Shown in pieces: positions 16,589 to 26,085 of a stretch of 64,000 nt of DNA. Under the pieces are notes generated by a model. The model was not told where the DNA came from. It was given only the letters and a program-made list of their open reading frames with translations, and ran no database searches. Every line of letters starts with the position of its first letter. Position 1 is the stretch's first letter. The stretch is from Actinomycetota bacterium. Its GTDB lineage: Bacteria > Actinomycetota > Geothermincolia > Fen-727 > Anoxymicrobiaceae. Made by a program: the position numbers and the translations under genes. The stretch is taken from contig JAHJCO010000019.1 in assembly GCA_018831265.1 (NCBI GenBank), positions 1 to 64,000 on the forward strand, read 5' to 3'.

Positions 16589-19390
16589 TTAGTGGGCGCC
16601 TATCGTGTCCGTACCCGCGCCCCGGTCGTTCCAGTACATCGCCCGCTCTACCACGATTGGCCGGCCGCCGTCCAGGGACCGGACCAGGACCGAGGCCACC
16701 CCGTCGGGCAGGCGCTCGGCCATGCTGTAGGAGTTCCGCGAGTCCGCCGGCACGGTACCGGTGAAGGTGACGTTGCTCTCCCCGGTCTCGGTCAGGTAGG
16801 AGATCTCGACCCCCACCGGCTCCCCGTTGGGGTTCTGCACTAAAATCCAGGTCTCGCAACCGCCGGACGTCCGCCCGTCCGCCAGGTAGAAAGCGGATCG
16901 AGGTGACGCGATGCCGACGGAGTCGTGGCACGCCTCACCCGACCCCGAATCCCAGTACATGGCCCTCTCAACCGCCACGGGGGCGTCGGAGTGGACCTTC
17001 AGCGAGAAGTCGCAACCCGGCAGCATCTCGCTCATCCTGAGCGTCCTGCGCGACTGCGGGTCCATCACGAACGGCTCCAGGGCCACCGGCCCGTCGGGGG
17101 TCATGGCGGTCAGGGTGACGGAGGCCGGGCCGTCGCCCGGGTTCTGGACCAGCACATAGCTCTCGAACCCCCATGCGGTGGTCCCCTCCGCCAGGTACCA
17201 GTCGCATGAGGTTGCGTGGACACCGATGGAGTCGTGGCCCGCCCTCCTGTTGTTGCGGTACATCGCCCGCTCGGGAACGACCGGCAGGTCGCTCTCCACC
17301 TTTATGGAGGCGTCCGCCGCTCCGATGTCGTCGAACATGTTGAAGGTGGCACGGCCGCCGGCGGGCACCCTCTTCACGAAGGAGAGCGGGCCCGAGCCCT
17401 CGGTCATGTAGGTCACCGTGCACTCGGCCTCCGAGTCGTTGGGGTTCCCGATGAGCAGCCAGCACTCGAATCCCCAGGCCGACGAGCCCTCCGGCAGGTA
17501 CCATGAGCGCCCTGGCTCCGTCACCCCTACGGAGGAGTGGGCCTCAGGAGAGGGGGCACCGGGCCCGGTCCAGGACATGGTCCTGTCCGCCGCGATGGGC
17601 ATGCCCTCGAGACAAACGACCGTGGTGGAGAAGTCCCGCACGCCTATATCCTCCGATGGGTTGATGGTGGTTCCCGACATGGCCGGAAGGCTGAGGTCGG
17701 GCCTGGCCTGAGGCCCGGTGTCGGTCATGTAGGTGACCCGCGCGGTGACAGGGGTATCGTTGGGATTCATCACACGGAGGTAGGTGTCGAATCCCCACGC
17801 CGTGGTCCCCTCCGCCAGGTACCAGGCCGACCGGGGCGGTGAGGGGAAGTCGGGCATGGGGTTGCCCAGGTATTCCCAGATGTACTTCGTGAGGGTCATG
17901 CCGTCGGCGCAGAACCCCCGCGCTCCCGAGGGAGGGCCGGCATAGGAGCGCATGTCCGCACGGATCCGGCTCTCGAACGGCCAGGGCCACAGGTCCTGGC
18001 CCGTGAGGGTCTCGAAACCGGGCTCCCCCCAGAGGCTGCCCGCGGCACCGTACCTCTTTAGAACGGTCGCGCCGATATCGCCTCCGTCGGACGCCTCGCC
18101 CTCGAGCGCCGACCCCGGCTCCGGCCTCACGATGTACTTGAGGCCGGGGTTCTGGTGCCTGTCGTGTGGCCCTGCGACCGTATGGCTGTAGCTCCAGGAG
18201 TTTCCGTAGTCTGCTCCGTTATCCCAGAAGTCGTTGTAATCGGAGCCACGCAGGTCGAACAGCCCGTACTCGTTGTTGTCCGTGAACAGGGAGTTGGTCA
18301 CGGACGTGCCCGCGCCGTCGCTCCAGCAGATTGCACCCACGCCTCCGGCGGGATGGATGTCCTCGTGCGTCCCGTAGGTCGCGCCCACGGTCACGTGGTC
18401 GATCTCGACGTCGGCACCCGTAGGGACCCCGTAGGCGATCCCGCCGAAGCAGTCCCAGACCACGGTGTCACGCAGGGTCTGCTCCCCGTAGGTGATGCCG
18501 CAGTTGAACCCGGCGCCCCCGGAGACGTTGAGCGCTATGCAGCCGAGGGCCTTCATGTCGTGGTTGTTCCAGTCGTCCCCGTTGTTGGGCGAGACCAGGC
18601 CCCCGTAGAAGCCGGACTCGCCGGTGTAGTAGGCGTTCTGGTCCGAGTCTACGGCGATACAGTTCTGGAGCTGGTTGTACGGCGACCGGTAGATTGAGAA
18701 GACGGCCAGGGGGTAGTGCGCGTGCATCCGGTCGTACCTGCCAACGCACCGGCGGAAGACGACGTGGTCAGACTCGTGCGATTCGAAGCGGTACCGGCCG
18801 TACCCCCAGGCCCAGCAGTCCTCCAGTAGCACGTAGCTGCAGCGATCCATGGAGAAGGTGTGGTAGTTGGTGGCCCCGGGGTACGCCGGGTCGCCCTCAT
18901 CCTCCACCGAGGAGCGGGTCGAGGGGTCGTAGAACGCGCAGCGCAGCAGCTTCACGTGGTCGCATCCGGCCAGGAACGCGGCGGTGTTCCCTGTCCCGCC
19001 GGCCCTGCCCCCCTTGAACTCGAACCCCTCGATGCGGACGTAGCCGCAGTCGTAGGCGTCCAGCGGCGTCTCCCACTGGCCGAGGAGAGCCCCGTCTATG
19101 ATCGCCCCCCCGTCGTGCTCGGCCCTGACGGTGGTGTAGGCGCCCGGAGTGCCCGACCTCGGGTCGTGCATGCGCTCGGTGTAGGTGCCGTCCTGGACCA
19201 CCAGGGTGTCCCCCGGGGCCATGGCGGCGAAGGCGTGCGCGAAGGTCTTCCAGGGCTGGCCTTGAGTGCCGGGATTGCCGTCCTGGCCTTCCGGCCCTAT
19301 GTACCAGGTAGCCGCCGCTCTAGACGCCGGCGAGCCCAGGGCGCATAACACCATGGCGACGCATAGGACCAGCGCGACTCTTTTCGGCAA
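16589..19390 (-). CDS. Secreted beta-helix protein with C-terminal repeat domains
   Basis: About 933 residues from a TTG at 19390, chosen because GGAGG lies 5 bases upstream and a signal peptide (KRVALVLCVAMVLCALG..ASRAAA) follows directly; the open frame extends 84 codons further 5' without signal features. The N-terminal 500 residues look like a right-handed parallel beta-helix with an extracellular enzyme-like layout (YIGPEGQDGNPGTQGQPW; GDTLVVQDGTYTE). Then come four repeats of about 100 residues starting W/FYLAEGTTAWGF or similar. The same repeat type ends the protein at 27064-29082. Likely a cell-surface or polysaccharide-acting protein. Confidence 0.8.
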   Translation of the reverse strand: MPKRVALVLCVAMVLCALGSPASRAAATWYIGPEGQDGNPGTQGQPWKTFAHAFAAMAPGDTLVVQDGTYTERMHDPRSGTPGAYTTVRAEHDGGAIIDGALLGQWETPLDAYDCGYVRIEGFEFKGGRAGGTGNTAAFLAGCDHVKLLRCAFYDPSTRSSVEDEGDPAYPGATNYHTFSMDRCSYVLLEDCWAWGYGRYRFESHESDHVVFRRCVGRYDRMHAHYPLAVFSIYRSPYNQLQNCIAVDSDQNAYYTGESGFYGGLVSPNNGDDWNNHDMKALGCIALNVSGGAGFNCGITYGEQTLRDTVVWDCFGGIAYGVPTGADVEIDHVTVGATYGTHEDIHPAGGVGAICWSDGAGTSVTNSLFTDNNEYGLFDLRGSDYNDFWDNGADYGNSWSYSHTVAGPHDRHQNPGLKYIVRPEPGSALEGEASDGGDIGATVLKRYGAAGSLWGEPGFETLTGQDLWPWPFESRIRADMRSYAGPPSGARGFCADGMTLTKYIWEYLGNPMPDFPSPPRSAWYLAEGTTAWGFDTYLRVMNPNDTPVTARVTYMTDTGPQARPDLSLPAMSGTTINPSEDIGVRDFSTTVVCLEGMPIAADRTMSWTGPGAPSPEAHSSVGVTEPGRSWYLPEGSSAWGFECWLLIGNPNDSEAECTVTYMTEGSGPLSFVKRVPAGGRATFNMFDDIGAADASIKVESDLPVVPERAMYRNNRRAGHDSIGVHATSCDWYLAEGTTAWGFESYVLVQNPGDGPASVTLTAMTPDGPVALEPFVMDPQSRRTLRMSEMLPGCDFSLKVHSDAPVAVERAMYWDSGSGEACHDSVGIASPRSAFYLADGRTSGGCETWILVQNPNGEPVGVEISYLTETGESNVTFTGTVPADSRNSYSMAERLPDGVASVLVRSLDGGRPIVVERAMYWNDRGAGTDTIGAH

Positions 19391-19583
19391 GGCATCCTCC
19401 AACTCGTCCCGTCGAGTATAAAGACGGCATCTGGAGGCCGGAACATTACTGACGTCCCCCCGGGGTCCGCGCGCGGCCGCGTCGGCGGCACAGAAGGGGG
19501 CGGCTCTGAGAAGTATAATAGGTATCGGAGCGCTCAGGCGCCTCACTTCGATCGCGTGTATGAAGACCCCGTGAGGTTGCGTC

Positions 19584-21866
19584 ATGGAACCCGGCAGGAA
19601 CGACCCGGTGGAAAACAGCATGAACATCGCTGTCATTGGCAACTACGTGCCCCGGCAGTGCGGCCTGGCCACCTTCACCACCGACGTCGCGCAGTGGCTG
19701 GAGCGCGTGCTCCCGGCGGGCTCGGAGGTGTTCGTCGTCGCCATGAACGACAGGGAAGAAGGTTACAACTACCCCCCCATGGTCCACTTCGGCGTCCTGG
19801 CCAACAATCCGCGTGCCTACCCGCGCGCCGCCGACTTCATAAACCTCTCGGGGGTCGACCTGGTATGCCTGCAGCACGAGTTCGGCATCTTCGGGGGACC
19901 CCGGGGGATCTACGTGGCGGACATGCTCCGCGACCTCAAGAAGCCCGTGGTCACGACGCTGCATACGGTGTTGCCGGAACCGGACGAGCAGCGCAGGAGG
20001 GCCCTTGCGGAGGTGGCGGAGCTCTCCGACGCGCTGGTGGTGATGAGCCGGAAGTGTATCGACTTCCTGGACGAATACTACGGGGTCCCCCGCGAGAAGA
20101 TCCACGTGATACACCACGGTGTCCCCGAGCCGCCATCCGGGACGCGTGAGGAGCACAAGGCGCGGTGGGGGCTCTCGGGCAGGACGGTGCTGCTGACCTT
20201 CGGCCTCCTGCACTCCGGCAAGGGGGTCGAGTACATGGTAGAGGCGATGCCCTCAATAGTGGAGCGCTACCCCGACGTGGTCTACGTGGTGCTGGGAGCG
20301 ACCCACCCGCCGGTCAAGAAGCGCGAGGGCGAGAAGTACCGCTACGGGCTCAAGGCGCGGGCCCGCGAGCTCGGGGTGGAGGACAACGTGGTCTTCTACG
20401 ACCGCTTCGTCCCCCTCGAGGAGCTGACCAGCTTCATGGCGGCTTGCGATATCTACGTCACCCCGTACCTCGACATGAACCAGGTGGTCTCGGGCACCCT
20501 CGCGTATGCCATGGGCCTGGGGCGCCCGGTGGTCTCGACCCCCTACTACTATGCGCAGGAGCTGCTGGGAGAGGGTACCGGGGTGCTGGTGCCGGTGCGC
20601 GACTCCGGGGCGCTGAGCGAGGCGGTGCTCGACCTGCTGGCCGACCCGGTCAAGCGGGAGGCGATGGGCGGCAGGGCGTACGAGCTGGGGCGCAATATGG
20701 TCTGGGACCGGGTCGCGGGCGAGTACCTGGACCTGTTCGCGACGGTACTTGCCGGTCGCAGGGTCGCTCCGCTGGTCGCCCCGAAACGCATGGCCATGGC
20801 CCTGCGCGACCTGCCCAGGCCGAAGCTCGACTACCTTGCCAGGCTCACCGACGCCGCGGGTGCGCTCCACCGCTCCCACTTCGACATCCCCGACCGGGCG
20901 AGCGGCTACACCACCGAGGACAATGCGTTGGCCTTGGCCGCGGTCGTGCTCTGCCACATGCAGACCGAGGACCCTCGCGCGCTCGAGCTTGCCCGGACCT
21001 ACCTGGGGATGCTGCGCTACATGCAGCGGGAGGACGGGCTGTTCCATAACGTGATGCACTACGACAGGTCATTCGGTGACGAGGTCGGCAGCCAGGAGTG
21101 CCAGGGAAAGGCCCTGCTGGGGCTCGGGCTCATGGTGGCGCTGGGCCAGGAAGAGGGGCTGGTCTCCTTCGCCAAGGGCATCTTCGACGATGCCCTGGAA
21201 TCGATCTCGCTCACCGCGCCCCGGGCGGTCTCACAGGCGGCGATCGGCAGCTATCACTACCTGACCAGGTTCGCCGGTGCCAGCCTGGCCTCGTCCTTCC
21301 TGGACTTTGCCGGTGCCAGCCTGGTCGCCTCCTTTGACGCCGCGAGCGCCCCCGGCTGGGAATGGTTCGAGGACACGCTGTACTACGCCAACGGGCTGAT
21401 GCCGCGCGCGCTGCTGCTGGCCTACCGCGCGACGCGCGAGGGGCGCTACAAGGAGGTGGCCCTGGCCGGCCTGGAGTTCCTCGTCCAGACCTGCTGCCCG
21501 AAGGGTACCTTCGACCTGGTGGGGGACCAGGGCTGGTATGCCCGTGGCGGGGGGAGGGCCCGCTTCAACCAGCTTCCCATAGAGGCCACCTCGCTGGTGG
21601 AGGTGCTGGTGGATGCCTACGTGGTGGAGGGCTCCGAGCGCTACATGGAGCTCGCCCGGTTGGCTTTCGAGTGGTACCTGGGACGAAACGCGGTGGGAGA
21701 GCCTCTATATGACTTCGCCTCTTTCTCGTGCGCCGACTCCATCATGGTCCACGGCCTGGACGAGAACAGGAGCACCGAGGCGACGGTACAGTGGCTACTC
21801 GCGCTGCTGCGCATCCAGACCGCCCTCCACCTGGAGCCGGTATCCGCGGCGGGCAACGGCAGGTGA
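19584..21866 (+). CDS. GT4 glycosyltransferase fused to an alpha-helical C-terminal domain
   Basis: 760 residues; ATG at 19584 follows TGAGG at good spacing. A later ATG at 19620 would start at MNIAVIGNYVPRQCG. Residues 13-390 form a GT-B fold: LQHEFGIFGGP, FGLLHSGKGVEYMVEAMP (nucleotide-sugar domain) and YVTPYLDMNQVVSGTLAYAMG in the family 4 donor site region. Residues 410-750 form a Trp/Leu-rich helical domain (GYTTEDNALALAAVVL; WFEDTLYYANGLMPRALLLA) typical of an alpha/alpha toroid. It precedes a GH94-type gene on the same strand. Probably makes a cytoplasmic oligosaccharide; sugar unknown. A TATAAT at 19514-19519 may be its -10 box. Confidence 0.83.
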   Translation: MEPGRNDPVENSMNIAVIGNYVPRQCGLATFTTDVAQWLERVLPAGSEVFVVAMNDREEGYNYPPMVHFGVLANNPRAYPRAADFINLSGVDLVCLQHEFGIFGGPRGIYVADMLRDLKKPVVTTLHTVLPEPDEQRRRALAEVAELSDALVVMSRKCIDFLDEYYGVPREKIHVIHHGVPEPPSGTREEHKARWGLSGRTVLLTFGLLHSGKGVEYMVEAMPSIVERYPDVVYVVLGATHPPVKKREGEKYRYGLKARARELGVEDNVVFYDRFVPLEELTSFMAACDIYVTPYLDMNQVVSGTLAYAMGLGRPVVSTPYYYAQELLGEGTGVLVPVRDSGALSEAVLDLLADPVKREAMGGRAYELGRNMVWDRVAGEYLDLFATVLAGRRVAPLVAPKRMAMALRDLPRPKLDYLARLTDAAGALHRSHFDIPDRASGYTTEDNALALAAVVLCHMQTEDPRALELARTYLGMLRYMQREDGLFHNVMHYDRSFGDEVGSQECQGKALLGLGLMVALGQEEGLVSFAKGIFDDALESISLTAPRAVSQAAIGSYHYLTRFAGASLASSFLDFAGASLVASFDAASAPGWEWFEDTLYYANGLMPRALLLAYRATREGRYKEVALAGLEFLVQTCCPKGTFDLVGDQGWYARGGGRARFNQLPIEATSLVEVLVDAYVVEGSERYMELARLAFEWYLGRNAVGEPLYDFASFSCADSIMVHGLDENRSTEATVQWLLALLRIQTALHLEPVSAAGNGR

Positions 21867-21945
21867 AGACGGACCCCGGCAGAACACTTACCTTGGGGGC
21901 GCACGCCCTCGACGCGGACACGGGGCACGATCTGGAGGGTTGGCG

Positions 21946-24321
21946 ATGGCATCACCCGAGCGGAACATGAGCAGCGGCTACTTCTCCGAGGACGGCGCCG
22001 AATACGTAGTGACCAACCCGCGCCTTCGTTACCCCTACATCAACTACCTCACCAACGGGCGCTACTGCTCGTTCATCACCCACACCGGGGGAGGGTACTC
22101 CTTCTGGAAGCAGGCGCCGGCGTACGGGATAAACCTGTGGGCTCCCGCGCTGGACAACGGGCCGGGCCGTTTCGTCTACATCAAGGAGGGAGACGACATC
22201 TGGACGCCGAACTGGCTGCCGGTCCGCGCGCCGCTGGACTCCTGGCTGTGCCGGGTCGGGATGGGTTACCAGCGAATCGAGGCGGAGAAGGGTGGTATCC
22301 AGGCCTGGATATCATACCTTGTGCCGCTGGACGAGGACCTGGAGTACTGGATACTCCACTTCATCAATAACTCGGACCGGCACCGCAGCCTCGAGGCGTA
22401 CCCGTTCGTGGAACTCCTCCTCGGCCAGCACCAGCCCAACATCATCAGCTTCTACTCGAACATCCTGTTCAACCGGGTCAAGATGGCCGACGGGCTGCTG
22501 CTGGCGGAGAAGACCTACTGGAACCGCGAGGCGTTCGTACCCAACAGGGAATGGCCCATCAAGGTGTTCTTCGCGAGCACGCACCAGTCGCTGGGATACG
22601 AGACCCTGCGGGACGAGTTTCTGGGCCCCGGGGGGAGCACGTCCATGCCCCGGGCGGTGACAGAGGGTCGCTTGAGCAGCCGCGATAACGACGGCCGGAG
22701 CGCCGTGTTCGCGCACCGCTACTCGATAGAGCTCGACCCGGGCGCCGAGGAGCGCATAATCATCGCCATGGGTGTCGCCGAGAGGGACGAGGACCTGGAC
22801 AGGGTAGGCTACCACATCCGCCCCGATGTCTACGAGCAGCGCTTCGAGGAGTGCAACAAGTACTGGATGGACATAGCCTACGGCGACACGGTCTTCACCC
22901 CCGACAGGCGCATCAACCACTTCCTCAACATCTGGAACAAGTACCAGTCGCGGGTATGCTTCTGGTGGTACCGCTCCGACGGCTCCTACTTCATCTGCAG
23001 CGGGAACGAGCACTGGGGCTACCGGGACAGCGCGCAGTGCATCCTTGGGGCCATCCCCGGTTTCCTCTCCGACGCCTGGGAGCGCATCCTGTTCCACATC
23101 AGCCTCATCCGCTCGGACGGTTCGGTCGACCAGGGGTACATCCACGACCTGGGGCTCCCCAGCGGCATCCCCGGAAACATAGACGTCGCGATGTGGCTGC
23201 CTATAAGCGTGTTCTTCTACCTGAAGGAGTCGGGCGAGACCGACCGGCTGGACGACATGGTGACCACCTACGACGGGGTGGAGATGACCCTCGCCGAGAT
23301 GGTCTACCGCATCATAGAGAACGTCTGGCAGCGCCGCAGCCCCCGCGGGCTGGTGCTGATGGAGAAGGGAGACTGGAACGACGCCATAAACTACGCGGGA
23401 CGCCTGGGCGCGGGTGAGTCGGTGATGGCCTCGGAGCAGTTGCTCTACCTGTGCAACGAGTACCTGGGACTGTCCGGGGTAGTGGACATGTTACCGGGCG
23501 CGAAGAGCGTTGCCAGCGTCGCGGATCAGCTGCGCGCCGCCCTGGAGGAGTACTGCTGGGACGGGGATTGGTATATCAGAGGCACCAACGACCGGGGGGA
23601 GATACTCGGCTCCTCGGAGAGCGAGATAGCGGAGATCTTCATCAACGCTCAGTCGTGGGCGGTGTTCGCCGGGCTCGACGAGGAGCGGACTCGCAAGGCC
23701 ATGGAGTCGGCGGCACGGCGGCTGCTGACCGACAAGGGCTGCGCGCTCTTCCTGCCCGGGTGGAGGGAGCCGGACCCCGACATAGGTATCATCACCCGCT
23801 TCTCCATCGGGACAAAGGAGAACGCGGCGATCTTTCTGCACGCCACGGCCTGGGCCACGGTGGCATGGGCGATCCTGGGGGACGGGGACACAGCCCTTCG
23901 CTCCTACCGCTCGGTGCTCCCCAACGTACGCGCCCACGAGGACGGAGACCTCTACCAGTCAGAGCCCTACGTGTACGCGGAGTACATCATCGGCCCGGAG
24001 TCCGAGTACTTCGGGGAGGGCTCTCACTCCTGGTTCACGGGTGGGGCTTCCTGGCAGTACCACGGCTTCTGGCACTACATCGTGGGGGTGCGGCCCACAT
24101 ACGGGGGGCTCGTGATAGACCCCTGCCTGCCGACCGACTGGGAGGCCATCAGCGTGCGGCGCTGGTTCCGCGGCGCCGTCTACGAGATAGAGATCGACAA
24201 GCCCGGGGGCATCAGCAAGGGCCCCATGGAGATCACCGTGGACGGCGAGCCCCTGGAGGGCAACGTGATCAGCCCCCACGCCGACGGGCAGGTGCACGAC
24301 GTCAGGGTCCGAATCGGCTGA
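21946..24321 (+). CDS. GH94-family glycoside phosphorylase
   Basis: 791 residues. ATG at 21946 has CTGGAGGG in front; ATG 21967 (MSSGYFSEDG) is an alternative that matches family starts. The N-terminal half is the beta-sandwich (INYLTNGRYCSFITHTGGGYSFW). The barrel contains the acid motif EKGDWNDAINYAG (residues 473-485, catalytic Asp in DWND). WFTGGASWQYHGFWHYIVGVRP near the C-terminus is typical of GH94. Such enzymes use phosphate to split beta-linked glucans or related sugars. Its pairing with a glycosyltransferase suggests linked synthesis and breakdown of one glycan. Confidence 0.85.
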   Translation: MASPERNMSSGYFSEDGAEYVVTNPRLRYPYINYLTNGRYCSFITHTGGGYSFWKQAPAYGINLWAPALDNGPGRFVYIKEGDDIWTPNWLPVRAPLDSWLCRVGMGYQRIEAEKGGIQAWISYLVPLDEDLEYWILHFINNSDRHRSLEAYPFVELLLGQHQPNIISFYSNILFNRVKMADGLLLAEKTYWNREAFVPNREWPIKVFFASTHQSLGYETLRDEFLGPGGSTSMPRAVTEGRLSSRDNDGRSAVFAHRYSIELDPGAEERIIIAMGVAERDEDLDRVGYHIRPDVYEQRFEECNKYWMDIAYGDTVFTPDRRINHFLNIWNKYQSRVCFWWYRSDGSYFICSGNEHWGYRDSAQCILGAIPGFLSDAWERILFHISLIRSDGSVDQGYIHDLGLPSGIPGNIDVAMWLPISVFFYLKESGETDRLDDMVTTYDGVEMTLAEMVYRIIENVWQRRSPRGLVLMEKGDWNDAINYAGRLGAGESVMASEQLLYLCNEYLGLSGVVDMLPGAKSVASVADQLRAALEEYCWDGDWYIRGTNDRGEILGSSESEIAEIFINAQSWAVFAGLDEERTRKAMESAARRLLTDKGCALFLPGWREPDPDIGIITRFSIGTKENAAIFLHATAWATVAWAILGDGDTALRSYRSVLPNVRAHEDGDLYQSEPYVYAEYIIGPESEYFGEGSHSWFTGGASWQYHGFWHYIVGVRPTYGGLVIDPCLPTDWEAISVRRWFRGAVYEIEIDKPGGISKGPMEITVDGEPLEGNVISPHADGQVHDVRVRIG

Positions 24322-24385
24322 ACACCCAGACACATCCCGGCGTCACAGCAACCAAACGTCGACAACCGTGGGGTCGGACGTTTAG

Positions 24386-24414
24386 TGAAAGAATACCTCA
24401 GACCATTTCTTTCA
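24386..24414. repeat. 29-bp palindromic repeat, TGAAAGAA type
   Basis: TGAAAGAA...TTTCTTTCA with CCTCAGACC in the middle. Near-identical to 32206-32234 (one differing base). A GGGGTCGGACG fragment precedes it at 24370. Confidence 0.75.
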
Positions 24415-24559
24415 TTACATCTGAGAAATGACCTCAACCATCTTTTCTCACGCCATGAGAACACTCCGCGCCGATGGGTTTGCATGCCACGCCCATGCTT
24501 CGATAGAGTGAGGCAGGACACAAACAGGATTCTTTCCGACGATCAGCCGAGGAGATCCT

Positions 24560-24994
24560 ATGCCCGACGACAAGGAGCTCACCGAAGAGCAGGAGCAGCT
24601 CTACCGCAAGGCCCGCCTTCCCCATAAGTTCTGCCCGTACTGCGGTACTCGAAACGAGCCGGACAACGACGAGTGTGTCAACTGCAAGAAGGACATCTCC
24701 TGGATGAGGATACCCGAACCCGCACCCTACGATACCGCGCCGCCGAAGCCGCCCGCGAGCCTGCCCAAGAGCCAGAGTATCTTCACCCCCAGGACCATCG
24801 CCATCTTCGTCCTGATAGCCCTGCTGATCGCCGCCCTGGTGGTGATCCTGTCGCTGGTGAGCAGCAGGAGGGCGCAGGAGTCGCGTGTGCGGCTGGCTGC
24901 CGGGAAACCGGCGGCACCAGTCGCGAGAGCCCCGAGGCCCGCCCCCGGTCGTGGTTTCCGCCATCCGGGAACGAGGAGGGAGGTCGCATCGTGA
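24560..24994 (+). CDS. Zinc-ribbon single-helix membrane protein
   Basis: 144 residues, with CGAGGAGATCCT before the ATG. A zinc ribbon (FCPYCGTRNEPDNDECVNCKK, residues 24-44) is followed by one transmembrane helix (IAIFVLIALLIAALVVIL, about 81-98) and a short basic tail. The next gene, another zinc-ribbon membrane protein, starts on its stop codon (GTGA), so the two are translationally coupled. Function unknown. Confidence 0.75.
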   Translation: MPDDKELTEEQEQLYRKARLPHKFCPYCGTRNEPDNDECVNCKKDISWMRIPEPAPYDTAPPKPPASLPKSQSIFTPRTIAIFVLIALLIAALVVILSLVSSRRAQESRVRLAAGKPAAPVARAPRPAPGRGFRHPGTRREVAS

Positions 24995-25956
24995 AGTGCG
25001 AAAAGTGCGGCTATGAGGCGCCCGAGGGAAAGAGGTTCTGCAAGCAGTGCGGCGCGCCGTTCGAGAGTGAGGCACCGCAGGCGCCGCCGGCCCCCGTTGC
25101 GCCTGAGCCGGGGCAGGCTCCGGCGGTGAGCGTCCCCCCGCCTTTCAGCGCCACCACACCGGTACCCGGTACCCCGCCGCCCCCGCCGGTCGCCGCCACG
25201 GCACCCCGGCCGGCGGGCAGGTTCTCCGGCTCTCCGGCCTGGAAGGCGCTGGCGATCATCCTGGTGGTCCTTATCGCGGGCGGCGTAGTGACCGGCATCG
25301 TGTTCGGGCTGATGGCGCTGCTGGGGTCGAAACCCGCGGCAAAGGTCGAGCAGGTGACCCTGACGCGAAAGGACGGCAAGCCTCTCGACCTGGACAAGGT
25401 CCCCCTGGGGGAGGAACTTGTCATCGAGGCGAAGTTCATAGCAACGTACGGCGAGGGCGGCAGGGGCACCATCAAGCTCGCGGCGGTAGGCTCCGACGGC
25501 AGCGACCTCATCGAGGACACCTTCGAGGTCAAGTCCAGCTCAAAAGCCCAGACCCGCGAGCTGGCGGTCACCATGACCGTGGGCAGTGGCAAGCCCCTCA
25601 AGGCCCACGCCGAGCTGGTCGTTCGCGACGGCCAGAACAGGCTCACATCCTCTAAGGACCTGACCTTCACCGCGGAGGAAGGCAACATCGAGGAGGGCGA
25701 CGGGGACACCGGCGACTCCACCAGCGGAGACGAGGACGTGGAGGCAGCGAAAGCCCAGGTGGAGACCGCGCTCGAGGAGCTGCAGACAGCGTTCGACCAG
25801 GCCGAGCAGCTCGGCGTGGACGTGAGCGACCTGGTCGGGCTCCTGCCGGAGCTGATGACCAGGCTGGCCGCCGCCGACACCATGGAAGAGGTCGAGGAGA
25901 TCGCCATGGAGCTCGCGGATATCGCCCTCGAGATCAACGACCGCCTCCAGCAATAA
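24991..25956 (+). CDS. Zinc-ribbon, single-helix protein with extracytoplasmic domain
   Basis: 321 residues from a GTG at 24991 with AGGAGGGAGG upstream; the longer open frame further 5' overlaps the preceding gene and is rejected. The ribbon CEKCGYEAPEGKRFCKQCG is at residues 3-21, a proline-rich linker runs to about 72, and one helix (ALAIILVVLIAGGVVTGIVFG) lies at about 85-106. Next come an Ig-like outer region with repeated TLTRKDGKPL / LVVRDGQN strands and an acidic helical C-terminus. Probably a membrane-tethered sensor or scaffold; no enzymatic motif. Confidence 0.78.
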   Translation: MKCEKCGYEAPEGKRFCKQCGAPFESEAPQAPPAPVAPEPGQAPAVSVPPPFSATTPVPGTPPPPPVAATAPRPAGRFSGSPAWKALAIILVVLIAGGVVTGIVFGLMALLGSKPAAKVEQVTLTRKDGKPLDLDKVPLGEELVIEAKFIATYGEGGRGTIKLAAVGSDGSDLIEDTFEVKSSSKAQTRELAVTMTVGSGKPLKAHAELVVRDGQNRLTSSKDLTFTAEEGNIEEGDGDTGDSTSGDEDVEAAKAQVETALEELQTAFDQAEQLGVDVSDLVGLLPELMTRLAAADTMEEVEEIAMELADIALEINDRLQQ

Positions 25957-25970
25957 CACCACACTAATAC

Positions 25971-26069
25971 GGTGCCAGGCACATTAGCGATAAAGTATTA
26001 GCGCGGTTCCCCCCTGATTCAGGAATCGTCATCGACGGCTAATACCAGAGGGCTAATGTGCCTGGCACC
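25971..26069. mobile_element. 99-bp MITE-like element, copy 2 (inverted)
   Basis: Same length and same 17-base terminal inverted repeats as 16486-16584. By eye its interior aligns with the reverse complement of copy 1 (TATTAGCC.TCGA.GACGATT shared). Directly follows the stop of the preceding gene. Confidence 0.8.
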
Positions 26070-26085
26070 ACATATTAGCGAACGG

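Noticed and set aside
19391..19642. Longer N-terminus for the beta-helix protein
   Set aside because: The extra 84 codons have no signal peptide and run through the upstream intergenic region and start of the divergent gene; TTG at 19390 has a ribosome site and signal peptide.
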